DNA from: Agrostemma githago
Lineage: Eukaryota > Streptophyta > Magnoliopsida > Caryophyllales > Caryophyllaceae
Direction: 5' to 3'
DNA length: 64,000 nucleotides
NCBI GenBank assembly: GCA_958450325.1
Contig: OY288243.1
Location: 24,458,844-24,522,843 of the forward strand
Under the pieces are notes generated by a model that worked only from the letters and a program-made list of their open reading frames with translations, was not told the origin of the DNA and did not search any database. The position numbers and the translations under genes are program-made. The stretch's first letter is position 1. Each line of letters begins with the position of its first letter. This document shows, piece after piece, positions 38,512 to 49,814 of this stretch.

Positions 38512-40554
38512 GGGACAAAGATCCGTCACAAAGAGTAGTCCGAAGATAGTCAGAAACTATCTCGAAGAAAGTCCAAGGACAAAGATCGTAGTCAGAAACT
38601 ATCTCGAAGAAAGTCCACGGACAAAGATCCTACCCAAAGAGTAGTCCAGACATAGTCAGAAACTATCTCGAAGAAAGTCCAGAGACAAAGATCCGTCCCA
38701 TAGAGTAGTCCGGAGATAGTCAGAAACTATCTCGAAGAAAGTCCAGGGAAAAGATCCGTCCCAAAGAGTAGTCCAGAGATTGTCAGAAACTATCTCGAAG
38801 AAAGTCAAGGGACAAACATCCTTCCCAAAGAGTAGTCCGGAGATGGTAAGAAACTATCTCGAAGAAAGTCTAGGGACAATGATTCGTCCCAAATAGTAGT
38901 CCAGAGATAGTTAGATATTATCTCGAAGAAAGTCCACGGACAAAGATCCGTGCCAAAGAGTGGTCCAGAGATAGTCTAAAACTATTTCGAAGAAAGTCCA
39001 CGGAGAAAGATCCGTCCCAAAGAGTAGTCCAGAGATAGTCGAAAACTATTTCGAAGAAAGTCCAAGGACAAAGATCCGTACCAAAGACTAGTCCACAGAT
39101 AGTCGAAAACTATCTCGAAGAAAGTCCAGGGACAAAGATCCGTCCCAAAGAGTAGTCCAGTAAATTTCAGAAACTATCTCGAAGAAATTGAAGGGACAAA
39201 GATCCGTCACAAAGAGTAGTTCGAAGATAGTTAGAAACTATCTCAAAGAAAGTCCCGGGAAAAGATCCGTCCCAAAGAGTTGTCCAGAGATTGTCAGAAA
39301 CTATCTCGAAGAAAGTCAAGGGACAAAGATCCTTCCCAAAGAGTAGTCCGGAGATGGTAAGAAACTATCTCGAAGAAAGTTCAAGGACAAAGATCGTAGT
39401 CAGAAACTATCTCGAAGAAAGTCCACGGACAAAGATCCTACCCAAAGAGTAGTCCAGACATAGTCAGAAACTATCTCGAAGAAAGTCCAGGGACAAAGAT
39501 CCGTCCCATAGAGTAGTCCGGAGATAGTCAGAAACTATTTCGAAGAAAGTCCAGGGAAAAGATCCGTCCCAAAGAGTAGTCCAGAGATTGTCAGAAACTA
39601 TCTCGAAGAAAGTCAAGGGACAAACATCCTTCCCAAAGAGTAGTCCGGAGATGGTAAGAAACTATCTCGAAGAAAGTCTAGGGACAATGATTCGTCCCAA
39701 ATAGTAGTCCAGAGATAATTAGATATTATCTCGAAGAAAGTCCACGGACAAAGATCTGTCCTAAAGAGTGGTCTAGAGATAGTCTAAAACTATTTCGAAG
39801 AAAGTCCACGGAGAAAGATCCATCCCAAAGAGTAGTCCAGAGATAGTCGAAAACTATTTCGAAGAAAGTCCAGGGACAAAGATCCGTCCCAAAGTGTAGT
39901 CCAGTGATTGTCAGAAGCTATCTCGAAGAACTTCAAGGGACAAAGATCCGTCACAAAGAGTAGTCCGAAGATAGTCAGAAACTATCTCGAAGAAAGTCCA
40001 GGGACAAAGATCCGTCCCAAAGAGTGGTCCAGAGATAGTCTAAAACTATTTCAAAAAAAGTCCACGGAGAAAGATCCGTCCCAAAGAGTAGTCCAGAGAT
40101 AGTCGAAAACAATTTCGAAGAAAGTCCAGGGACAAAGATCCGTCCCAAAGAGTAGTCCAGTGATTGTCAGAAATTATCTCGAAGAACTTCAAGGGACAAA
40201 GATCCGTCCAAAAGAGTAGTCCGAAGATAGTCAGAAACTATCTCGAAGAAAGTCCAAGGACAAAGATCGTAGTCAGAAACTATCTCGAAGAAGGTCCACG
40301 GACAAAGATCCTACCCAAAGAGTAGTCCAGACATAGTCAGAAACTATCTCGAAGAAAGTCCAGGGACAAGGACCAATCCCATAGAGTAGTCCGGAGATAG
40401 TCAGAAACTATCTCGAAGAAAGTCCAGGTACAAAGATCTGTCCCAAAGAGTAGTCCAGAGATAGTCATAAACTATCTCCAAGAATGTCCATGGACAAAGA
40501 TCCGTCCGAAAGAGTAGTCCATTGATTGTTAAAAACTATCTCGAAGAAATTCAT
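38512..40554. repeat. 2,043-bp tandem segmental duplication, copy 1
   Basis: About 33 monomers with three T and three F (33 x 64 minus 69). Rare private marks are all shared with copy 2: GTGCCAAAG, AGTAAATTTCAG, GTCCCGGGAAAAG, GTCCTAAAGAGTGGTCTAG, AAAACAATTTCG, GGGACAAGGACCAATCCC and CTCCAAGAATGTCC. The junction is in GGGACAAAGATCCGTCAC at the start of an E' monomer. Confidence 0.85.
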
Positions 40555-42597
40555 GGGACAAAGATCCGTCACAAAGAGTAGTCCGAAGATAGTCAGAAAC
40601 TATCTCGAAGAAAGTCCAAGGACAAAGATCGTAGTCAGAAACTATCTCGAAGAAAGTCCACGGACAAAGATCCTACCCAAAGAGTAGTCCAGACATAGTC
40701 AGAAACTATCTCGAAGAAAGTCCAGAGACAAAGATCCGTCCCATAGAGTAGTCCGGAGATAGTCAGAAACTATCTCGAAGAAAGTCCAGGGAAAAGATCC
40801 GTCCCAAAGAGTAGTCCAGAGATTGTCAGAAACTATCTCGAAGAAAGTCAAGGGACAAACATCCTTCCCAAAGAGTAGTCCGGAGATGGTAAGAAACTAT
40901 CTCGAAGAAAGTCTAGGGACAATGATTCGTCCCAAATAGTAGTCCAGAGATAGTTAGATATTATCTCGAAGAAAGTCCACGGACAAAGATCCGTGCCAAA
41001 GAGTGGTCCAGAGATAGTCTAAAACTATTTCGAAGAAAGTCCACGGAGAAAGATCCGTCCCAAAGAGTAGTCCAGAGATAGTCGAAAACTATTTCGAAGA
41101 AAGTCCAAGGACAAAGATCCGTACCAAAGACTAGTCCACAGATAGTCGAAAACTATCTCGAAGAAAGTCCAGGGACAAAGATCCGTCCCAAAGAGTAGTC
41201 CAGTAAATTTCAGAAACTATCTCGAAGAAATTGAAGGGACAAAGATCCGTCACAAAGAGTAGTTCGAAGATAGTTAGAAACTATCTCAAAGAAAGTCCCG
41301 GGAAAAGATCCGTCCCAAAGAGTTGTCCAGAGATTGTCAGAAACTATCTCGAAGAAAGTCAAGGGACAAAGATCCTTCCCAAAGAGTAGTCCGGAGATGG
41401 TAAGAAACTATCTCGAAGAAAGTTCAAGGACAAAGATCGTAGTCAGAAACTATCTCGAAGAAAGTCCACGGACAAAGATCCTACCCAAAGAGTAGTCCAG
41501 ACATAGTCAGAAACTATCTCGAAGAAAGTCCAGGGACAAAGATCCGTCCCATAGAGTAGTCCGGAGATAGTCAGAAACTATTTCGAAGAAAGTCCAGGGA
41601 AAAGATCCGTCCCAAAGAGTAGTCCAGAGATTGTCAGAAACTATCTCGAAGAAAGTCAAGGGACAAACATCCTTCCCAAAGAGTAGTCCGGAGATGGTAA
41701 GAAACTATCTCGAAGAAAGTCTAGGGACAATGATTCGTCCCAAATAGTAGTCCAGAGATAATTAGATATTATCTCGAAGAAAGTCCACGGACAAAGATCT
41801 GTCCTAAAGAGTGGTCTAGAGATAGTCTAAAACTATTTCGAAGAAAGTCCACGGAGAAAGATCCATCCCAAAGAGTAGTCCAGAGATAGTCGAAAACTAT
41901 TTCGAAGAAAGTCCAGGGACAAAGATCCGTCCCAAAGTGTAGTCCAGTGATTGTCAGAAGCTATCTCGAAGAACTTCAAGGGACAAAGATCCGTCACAAA
42001 GAGTAGTCCGAAGATAGTCAGAAACTATCTCGAAGAAAGTCCAGGGACAAAGATCCGTCCCAAAGAGTGGTCCAGAGATAGTCTAAAACTATTTCAAAAA
42101 AAGTCCACGGAGAAAGATCCGTCCCAAAGAGTAGTCCAGAGATAGTCGAAAACAATTTCGAAGAAAGTCCAGGGACAAAGATCCGTCCCAAAGAGTAGTC
42201 CAGTGATTGTCAGAAATTATCTCGAAGAACTTCAAGGGACAAAGATCCGTCCAAAAGAGTAGTCCGAAGATAGTCAGAAACTATCTCGAAGAAAGTCCAA
42301 GGACAAAGATCGTAGTCAGAAACTATCTCGAAGAAGGTCCACGGACAAAGATCCTACCCAAAGAGTAGTCCAGACATAGTCAGAAACTATCTCGAAGAAA
42401 GTCCAGGGACAAGGACCAATCCCATAGAGTAGTCCGGAGATAGTCAGAAACTATCTCGAAGAAAGTCCAGGTACAAAGATCTGTCCCAAAGAGTAGTCCA
42501 GAGATAGTCATAAACTATCTCCAAGAATGTCCATGGACAAAGATCCGTCCGAAAGAGTAGTCCATTGATTGTTAAAAACTATCTCGAAGAAATTCAT
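40555..42597. repeat. 2,043-bp tandem segmental duplication, copy 2
   Basis: At every private mark checked this copy equals copy 1, and I found no difference between them. This is the most recent large event in the window, or an assembly duplication. It ends in K, then E' continues to B. Confidence 0.85.
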
Positions 42598-45500
42598 GGG
42601 ACAAAGATCCGTCACAAAGAGTAGTCCGAAGATAGTCAGAAACTATCTCGAAGAAAGTCCAGGGACAAAGATCAATCCCATAGAGTAGTCCGGAGATAAT
42701 CAGAAACTATCTCGAAGAAAGTCCAGGTACAAAGATCTGTCCCAAAGAGTAGTCCAGAGATAGTCATAAACTATCTCGAAGAAAGTTCATGGACAAAGAT
42801 CCGTCCGAAAGAGTAGTCCATTGATTGTTAAAAACTATCTCGAAGAAATTCATGGGACAAAGATCCGTCACAAAGAGTAGTCCGAAGATAGTCATAAACT
42901 ATCTCGAAGAACATCCAGGGACAAAGATCCGTCCCAAAGAGTAGTATTGAGATAGTCAGAAACTATCTCGAAGAAAGTGAAGGGACAAAGATCCGTCCCA
43001 AAGAGTAGTTCGGAGATAGTCAGAAACTATATCGAAGAAATTCCACGGACAAAGATCCGTCCCAAAGAGTAGTCCTGTAAATGTCAGAAACTACCTCGAA
43101 GAAATTAAAGGGACAAAGATCCGTCACAAAGAGTAGTCCGAAGATAATCAGAAACTATCTCGAAGAAAGTCCTGGGAAAAGATCCGTCCCAAAGAGTAGT
43201 CCAGAGATTGTCAGAAACTATCTCGAAGAAAGTCAAGGGACAAAGATCCTTCCCAAAGAGTAGTCCGGAGATGGTAAGAAACTATCCCGAAGAAAGTCCA
43301 GGGACAAAGATTCGTCCCAAATAGTAGTCCAGAGATAGTCAGATATTATCTCGAAGAAATTCCACGGACAAAGATCCGTCCCAAAGACTGGTCCAGAGAT
43401 AGTCTAAAACCATTTCGAAGAAAGTCCACGGACAAAGATCCGTCCCAAAGAGTAGTCCAGAGATAGTCGAAAACTATTTCGAAGAAAGTCCAGGGACAAA
43501 GATCCGTCCCAAAGTGTAGTCCAGTGATTGTCAGAAGCTATCTCGAAGAACTTCAAGGGACAAAGATCCGTCACAAAGAGTAGTCCGAAGATAGTCAGAA
43601 ACTATCTCAAAGAAAGTCCAGGGACAAAGATCCGTCCCAAAGAGTGGTCCATAGATAGTCTAAAACAATTTCGAAAAAAGTCCAGGGAGAAAGATCCGTC
43701 CCAAAGAGTAGTCCAGAGATAGTCGAAACTATTTCTAAGAAAGTCCAGGGACAAAGATCCGTCCCAGAGAGTAGTCCAGTGATTGTCAGAAATTATCTCG
43801 AAGAACTTCAAAAGACAAAGATCCGTCCCAAAGAGTAGTCCGAAGATAGTCCGAAACTATCTCGAAGAAAGTCCAAGGACAAAGATCGTAGTCAGAAATT
43901 ATCTCGAAGAAAGTCCACGGACAAAGATCCTACCCAAAGAGTAGTCCAGAGATAGTCGGAAACTATCTCGAAGAACGTCCAGGGACAAAGATCTGTCCCA
44001 AAGAGTAGTCCGAAGATAGTCAGAAACTATCTCGAAGAAAGTCCAGGGAAAAGATCCGTCCCAAAGAGTAGTCCAGAGATTGTCAGAAACTATCTCGAAG
44101 AAAGTCAAGGGACAAAGATCCTTCCCAAAGAGTAGTCCGGAGATGGTAAGAAACTATCTCGAAGAAAGTCCAAGGACAATTATTCGTCCCAAATAGTAGT
44201 CCAGAGATAGTCAGATATTATCTCGAAGAAATTAAAGGGACAAAGATCCGTCACAAAGAGTAGTTCGAAGATAGTTAGAAACTATCTCGAAGAAAGTCCA
44301 GGGAAAAGATTCGTCCCAAATAGTAGTCTAGAGATAGTCAGATATTATTTTGAAGAAAGTCCACGGACAAAGATCCGTCCCAAAGAGTGATCCAGAGATA
44401 GTCTAAAACTTTTTCGAAAAAAGTCCACGGAGAAAGATCCGTCCCAAAGAGTAGTCCAGAGATAGTCGAAAACTATTTCGAAGAAAGTCCAAGGACAAAG
44501 ATCCGTCCCAAAGAGTAGTCCAGTGATTGTCAGAAACTATCTCGAAGAACTTCAAGGGACAAAGATCCGACCCAAAGAGTAGTCCGAAGATAGTCAGAAA
44601 CTATCTCGAAGAAAGTCCAAGGACAAAGATCGTAGTCAGAAACTATCTCGAAGAAAGTCCACGGACAAAGATCCTACCCAAAGAGTAGTCCAGAGATAGT
44701 CGGAAACTATCTCGAAGAACGTCCAGGGACAAAGATCTGTCCCAAAGAGTAGTCCGAAGATAGTCAGAAACTATCTCGAAGAAAGTCCAGGGACAAAGAT
44801 CCGTAAAAAAGACTAGTCCAGAGATAGTCGAAAACTATCTCGAAGAAAGTCAAGGGACAAACATCCTTCCCAAAGAGTAGTCCGGAGATGGTAAGAAACT
44901 ATCTCGAAGAAAGTCTAGGGACAATGATTCGTCCCAAATAGTAGTCCAGAGATAGTTAGATATTATCTCGAAGAAAGTCCACGGACAAAGATCCGTCCCA
45001 AAGAGTGGTCCAGAGATAGTCTAAAACTATTTCGAAGAAAGTCCACGGAGAAAGATCCGTCCCAAAGAGTAGTCCAGAGATAGTCGAAAACTATTTCGAA
45101 GAAAGTCCAGGGACAAAGATCCGTCCCAAAGTGTAGTCCAGTGATTGTCAGAAGCTATCTCGAAGAACTTCAAGGGACAAAGATCCGTCACAAAGAGTAG
45201 TCCGAAGATAGTCAGAAACTATCTCAAAGAAAGTCCAGGGACAAAGATCCGTCCCAAAGAGTGGTCCAGAGATAGTCTAAAACTATTTCGAAAAAAGTCC
45301 ACGGAGAAAGATCCGTCCCAAAGAGTAGTCCAGAGATAGTCGAAACTATTTCTAAGAAAGTCCAGGGACAAAGATCCGTCCCAGAGAGTAGTCCAGTGAT
45401 TGTCAGAAATTATCTCGAAGAACTTCAAAAGACAAAGATCCGTCCCAAAGAGTAGTCCGAAGATAGTCAGAAACTATCTCGAAGAAAGTCCAAGGACAAA

Positions 45501-46027
45501 GATCGTAGTCAGAAATTATTTCGAAGAAAGTCCACGGACAAAGATCCTACCCAAATAGTAGTCCAGACATAGTCAGAAACTATCTCGAAGAAAGTCCAGG
45601 GACAAAGATCAATCCCATAGAGTAGTCCGGAGATAGTCAGAAACTATCTCGAAGAAAGTCCGGGGGCAAAGATCCGTACCAAAGACTAGTCCAGAGATAG
45701 TAGAAAACTATCTCGAAGAAAGTTCAGGGACAAAGATTCGTCCCCAAGAGTAGTCCAGTAAATGTCAGAAACTATCTCGAAGAAGTTAAAGGGACAAAGA
45801 TCCGTCACAAAGAGTAGTTCGAAGATAGTTAGAAACTATCTCGAAGAAAGTCCAGGGAAAAGATCCGTCCCAAAGAGTAGTCCAGAGATTGTCAGAAACT
45901 ATCTCGAAGAAAGTCAAGGGACAAAGATCCTTCCCAAAGAGTAGTCCGGAGATGGTAAGAAACTATCTCGAAGAAAGTCCAAGGACAATTATTCGTCCCA
46001 AATAGTAGTCCAGAGATAGTCAGATAT
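42598..46027. repeat. Mosaic HOR region
   Basis: Class string as read: E'-B-J-K-E'-L-M-D-E'-F-G-H-W-X-Y''-E'-W-X-Y-Z-T-I-Z2-F-G-H/D hybrid-E-F/H hybrid-W-X-Y-Z-T-I-Z2-C-G-H-W-X-Y''-E'-W-X-Y-Z-T-A-B-C-D-E-F-G. The Y''-E'-W-X pieces at about 43.5 and 45.1 kb lie 1,617 bp apart. A new 63-bp X form (GTCGAAACTATTTC) first appears here near 43728. GTAAAAAAGACTAG, a changed C, first appears near 44804. Confidence 0.7.
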
Positions 46028-47196
46028 TATCTCGAAGAAATTAAAGGGACAAAGATCCGTCACAAAGAGTAGTTCGAAGATAGTTAGAAACTATCTCGAA
46101 GAAAGTCCAGGGAAAAGATTCGTCCCAAATAGTAGTCTAGAGATAGTCAGATATTATCTCGAAGAAAGTCCACGGACAAAGATCCGTCCCAAAGAGTGAT
46201 CCAGAGAAAGTCTAAAACTTTTTCGAAAAAAGTCCACGGAGAAAGATCCGTCCCAAAGAGTAGTCCAGAGATAGTCGAAAACTATTTCGAAGAAAGTCCA
46301 AGGACAAAGATCCGTCCCAAAGAGTAGTCCAGTGATTGTCAGAAACTATCTCGAAGAACTTCAAGGGACAAAGATCCGACCCAAAGAGTAGTCCGAAGAT
46401 AGTCAGAAACTATCTCGAAGAAAGTCCAAGGACAAAGATCGTAGTCAGAAACTATCACGAAGAAAGTCCACGGACAAAGATCCTACCCAAAGAGTAGTCC
46501 AGAGATAGTCGGAAACTATCTCGAAGAACGTCCAGGGACAAAGATCTGTCCCAAAGAGTAGTCCGAAGATAGTCAGAAACTATCTCGAAGAAAGTCCAGG
46601 GACAAAGATCCGTAAAAAAGACTAGTCCAGAGATAGTCGAAAACTATCTCGAAGAAAGTCCAGGGACAAAGATCCGTCCCAAAGAGTGGTCCAGAGATAG
46701 TCTAAAACTATTTCGAAAAAAGTCCACGGAGAAAGATCCGTCCCAAAGAGTAGTCCAGAGATAGTCGAAACTATTTCTAAGAAAGTCCAGGGACAAAGAT
46801 CCGTCCCAGAGAGTAGTCCAGTGATTGTCAGAAATTATCTCGAAGAACTTCAAAAGACAAAGATCCGTCCCAAAGAGTAGTCCGAAGATAGTCAAAAACT
46901 ATCTCGAAGAAAGTCCAAGGACAAAGATCGTAGTCAGAAATTATCTCGAAGAAAGTCCACGGACAAAGATCCTACCTAAATAGTAGTCCAGACATAGTCA
47001 GAAACTATCTCGAAGAAAGTCCAGGGACAAAGATCAATCCCATAGAGTAGTCCGGAGATAATCAGAAACTATCTCGAAGAAAGTCCAGGGCAAAGATCCG
47101 TACCAAAGACTAGTCCAGAGATAGTCGAAAACTATCTCGAAGAAAGTTCAGGGACAAAGATTCGTCCCCAAGAGTAGTCCAGTAAATGTCAGAAAC
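46028..47196. repeat. 1,169-bp tandem segmental duplication, copy 1
   Basis: About 19 monomers with two T and three 63-bp forms. Begins in the H/D hybrid, then E, F/H hybrid, W-X-Y-Z-T-I-Z2-C (GTAAAAAAGACTAG), W, 63-bp X, Y, Z-T-A-B-C-D. The junction is in TATCTCGAAGAAATTAAAGGG, shared by the hybrid and by D. Confidence 0.8.
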
Positions 47197-48365
47197 TATC
47201 TCGAAGAAATTAAAGGGACAAAGATCCGTCACAAAGAGTAGTTCGAAGATAGTTAGAAACTATCTCGAAGAAAGTCCAGGGAAAAGATTCGTCCCAAATA
47301 GTAGTCTAGAGATAGTCAGATATTATCTCGAAGAATGTCCACGGACAAAGATCCGTCCCAAAGAGTGATCCAGAGATAGTCTAAAACTTTTTCGAAAAAA
47401 GTCCACAGAGAAAGATCCGTCCCAAAGAGTAGTCCAGAGATAGTCGAAAACTATTTCGAAGAAAGTCCAAGGACAAAGATCCGTCCCAAAGAGTAGTCCA
47501 GTGATTGTCAGAAACTATCTCGAAGAACTTCAAGGGACAAAGATCCGACCCAAAGAGTAGTCCGAAGATAGTCAGAAACTATCTCGAAGAAAGTCCAAGG
47601 ACAAAGATCGTAGTCGGAAACTATCTCGAAGAAAGTCCAAGGACAAAGATCCTACCCAAAGAGTAGTCCAGAGATAGTCGGAAACTATCTCGAAGAACGT
47701 CCAGGGACAAAGATCTGTCCCAAAGAGTAGTCCGAAGATAGTCAGAAACTATCTCGAAGAAAGTCCAGGGACAAAGATCCGTAAAAAAGACTAGTCCAGA
47801 GATAGTCGAAAACTATCTCGAAGAAAGTCCAGGGACAAAGATCCGTCCCAAAGAGTGGTCCAGAGATAGTCTAAAACTATTTCGAAAAAAGTCCACGGAG
47901 AAAGATCCGTCCCAAAGAGTAGTCCAGAGATAGTCGAAACTATTTCTAAGAAAGTCCAGGGACAAAGATCCGTCCCAGAGAGTAGTCCAGTGATTGTCAG
48001 AAATTATCTCGAAGAACTTCAAAAGACAAATATCCGTCCCAAAGAGTAGTCCGAAGATAGTCAAAAACTATCTCGAAGAAAGTCCAAGGACAAAGATCGT
48101 AGTCAGAAATTATCTCGAAGAAAGTCCACGGACAAAGATCCTACCTAAATAGTAGTCCAGACATAGTCAGAAACTATCTCGAAGAAAGTCCAGGGACAAA
48201 GATCAATCCCATAGAGTAGTCCGGAGATAATCAGAAACTATCTCGAAGAAAGTCCAGGGACAAAGATCCGTACCAAAGACTAGTCCAGAGATAGTCGAAA
48301 ACTATCTCGAAGAAAGTCCGGGGACAAAGATCCGTCCCAAAGAGTAGTCCTGGAAATGTCAGAAA
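47197..48365. repeat. 1,169-bp tandem segmental duplication, copy 2
   Basis: Same order as copy 1 at offset 1,169. Differences include GAGATAGTCT near 47374 (copy 1 GAGAAAGTCT), GTCGGAAAC in T near 47614 (copy 1 GTCAGAAACTATCACG), and GACAAATATCC near 48024. The D at the right end is the D' form (CCTGGAAATG). Confidence 0.8.
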
Positions 48366-49814
48366 CTATCTCGAAGAAATTAAAGGGACAAAGATCCGTC
48401 ACAAAGAGTAGTCCGAAGATAGTCAGAAACTATCTCGAAGAAAGTCCAAGGACAAAGATCGTAGTCAGAAACTATCTCGAAGAAAGTCCACGGACAAAGA
48501 TCCTACCCAAAGAGTAGTCCAGACATAGTCAGAAACTATCGCGAAGAAAGTCCAGAGACAAAGATCCGTCCCATAGAGTAGTCCGGAGATAGTCAGAAAC
48601 TATCTCGAAGAAAGTCCAGGGAAAAGATCCGTCCCAAAGAGTAGTCCAGAGATTGTCAGAAACTATCTCGAAGAAAGTCAAGGGACAAACATCCTTCCCA
48701 AAGAGTAGTCCGGAGATGGTAAGAAACTATCTCGAAGAAAGTCTAGGGACAATGATTCGTCCCAAATAGTAGTCCAGAGATAGTTAGATATTATCTCGAA
48801 GAAAGTCCACGGACAAAGATCCGTCCCAAAGAGTGGTCCAGAGATAGTCTAAAACTATTTCGAAGAAAGTCCACGGAGAAAGATCCGTCCCAAAGAGTAG
48901 TCCAGAGATAGTCGAAAACTATTTCGAAGAAAGTCCAGGGACAAAGATCCGTCCCAAAGTGTAGTCCAGTGATTGTCAGAAGCTATCTCGAAGAACTTCA
49001 AGGGACAAAGATCCGTCACAAAGAGTAGTCCGAAGATAGTCAGAAACTATCTCAAAGAAAGTCCAGGGACAAAGATCCGTCCCAAAGAGTGGTCCAGAGA
49101 TAGTCTAAAACTATTTCGAAAAAAGTCCACGGAGAAAGATCCGTCCCAAAGAGTAGTCCAGAGATAGTCGAAACTATTTCTAAGAAAGTCCAGGGACAAA
49201 GATCCGTCCCAGAGAGTAGTCCAGTGATTGTCAGAAATTATCTCGAAGAACTTCAAAAGACAAAGATCCGTCCCAAAGAGTAGTCCGAAGATAGTCAGAA
49301 AGTATCTCGAAGAAAGTCCAAGGACAAAGATCGTAGTCAGAAATTATCTCGAAGAAAGTCCACGGACAAAGATCCTACCCAAATAGTAGTCCAGACATAG
49401 TTAGAAACTATCTCGAAGAAAGTCCAGGGACAAAGATCAATCCCATAGAGTAGTCCGGAGATAGTCAGAAACTATCTCGAAGAAAGTCCGGGGACAAAGA
49501 TCCGTACCAAAGACTAGTCCAGAGATAGTAGAAAACTATCTCGAAGAAAGTTCAGGGACAAAGATTCGTCCCCAAGAGTAGTCCAGTAAATGTCAGAAAC
49601 TATCTCGAAGAAGTTAAAGGGACAAAGATCCGTCACAAAGAGTAGTTCGAAGATAGTTAGAAACTATCTCGAAGAAAGTCCAGGGAAAAGATCCGTCCCA
49701 AAGAGTAGTCCAGAGATTGTCAGAAACTAGCTCGAAGAAAGTCAAGGGACAAAGATCCTTCCCAAAGAGTAGTCCGGAGATGGTAAGAAACTATCTCGAA
49801 GAAAGTCCAAGGAC
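48366..49814. repeat. HOR segment related to 45.1-46.0 kb
   Basis: E'-T-A-B-F-G-H-W-X-Y''-E'-W-X(63)-Y-Z-T-A-B-C-D-E-F-G. The part from Y'' onward matches 45.1-46.0 kb at an offset of 3,828 bp, including GAAGAAGTTAAAGGG in D. One F here has AAACTAGCTCG (near 49726), which breaks the open frame present in most D-E-F copies. Confidence 0.75.

Noticed and set aside
38512..42597. Treating the identical pair as proof of a functional unit
   Set aside because: Identity shows recency, or an assembly error, and not function.
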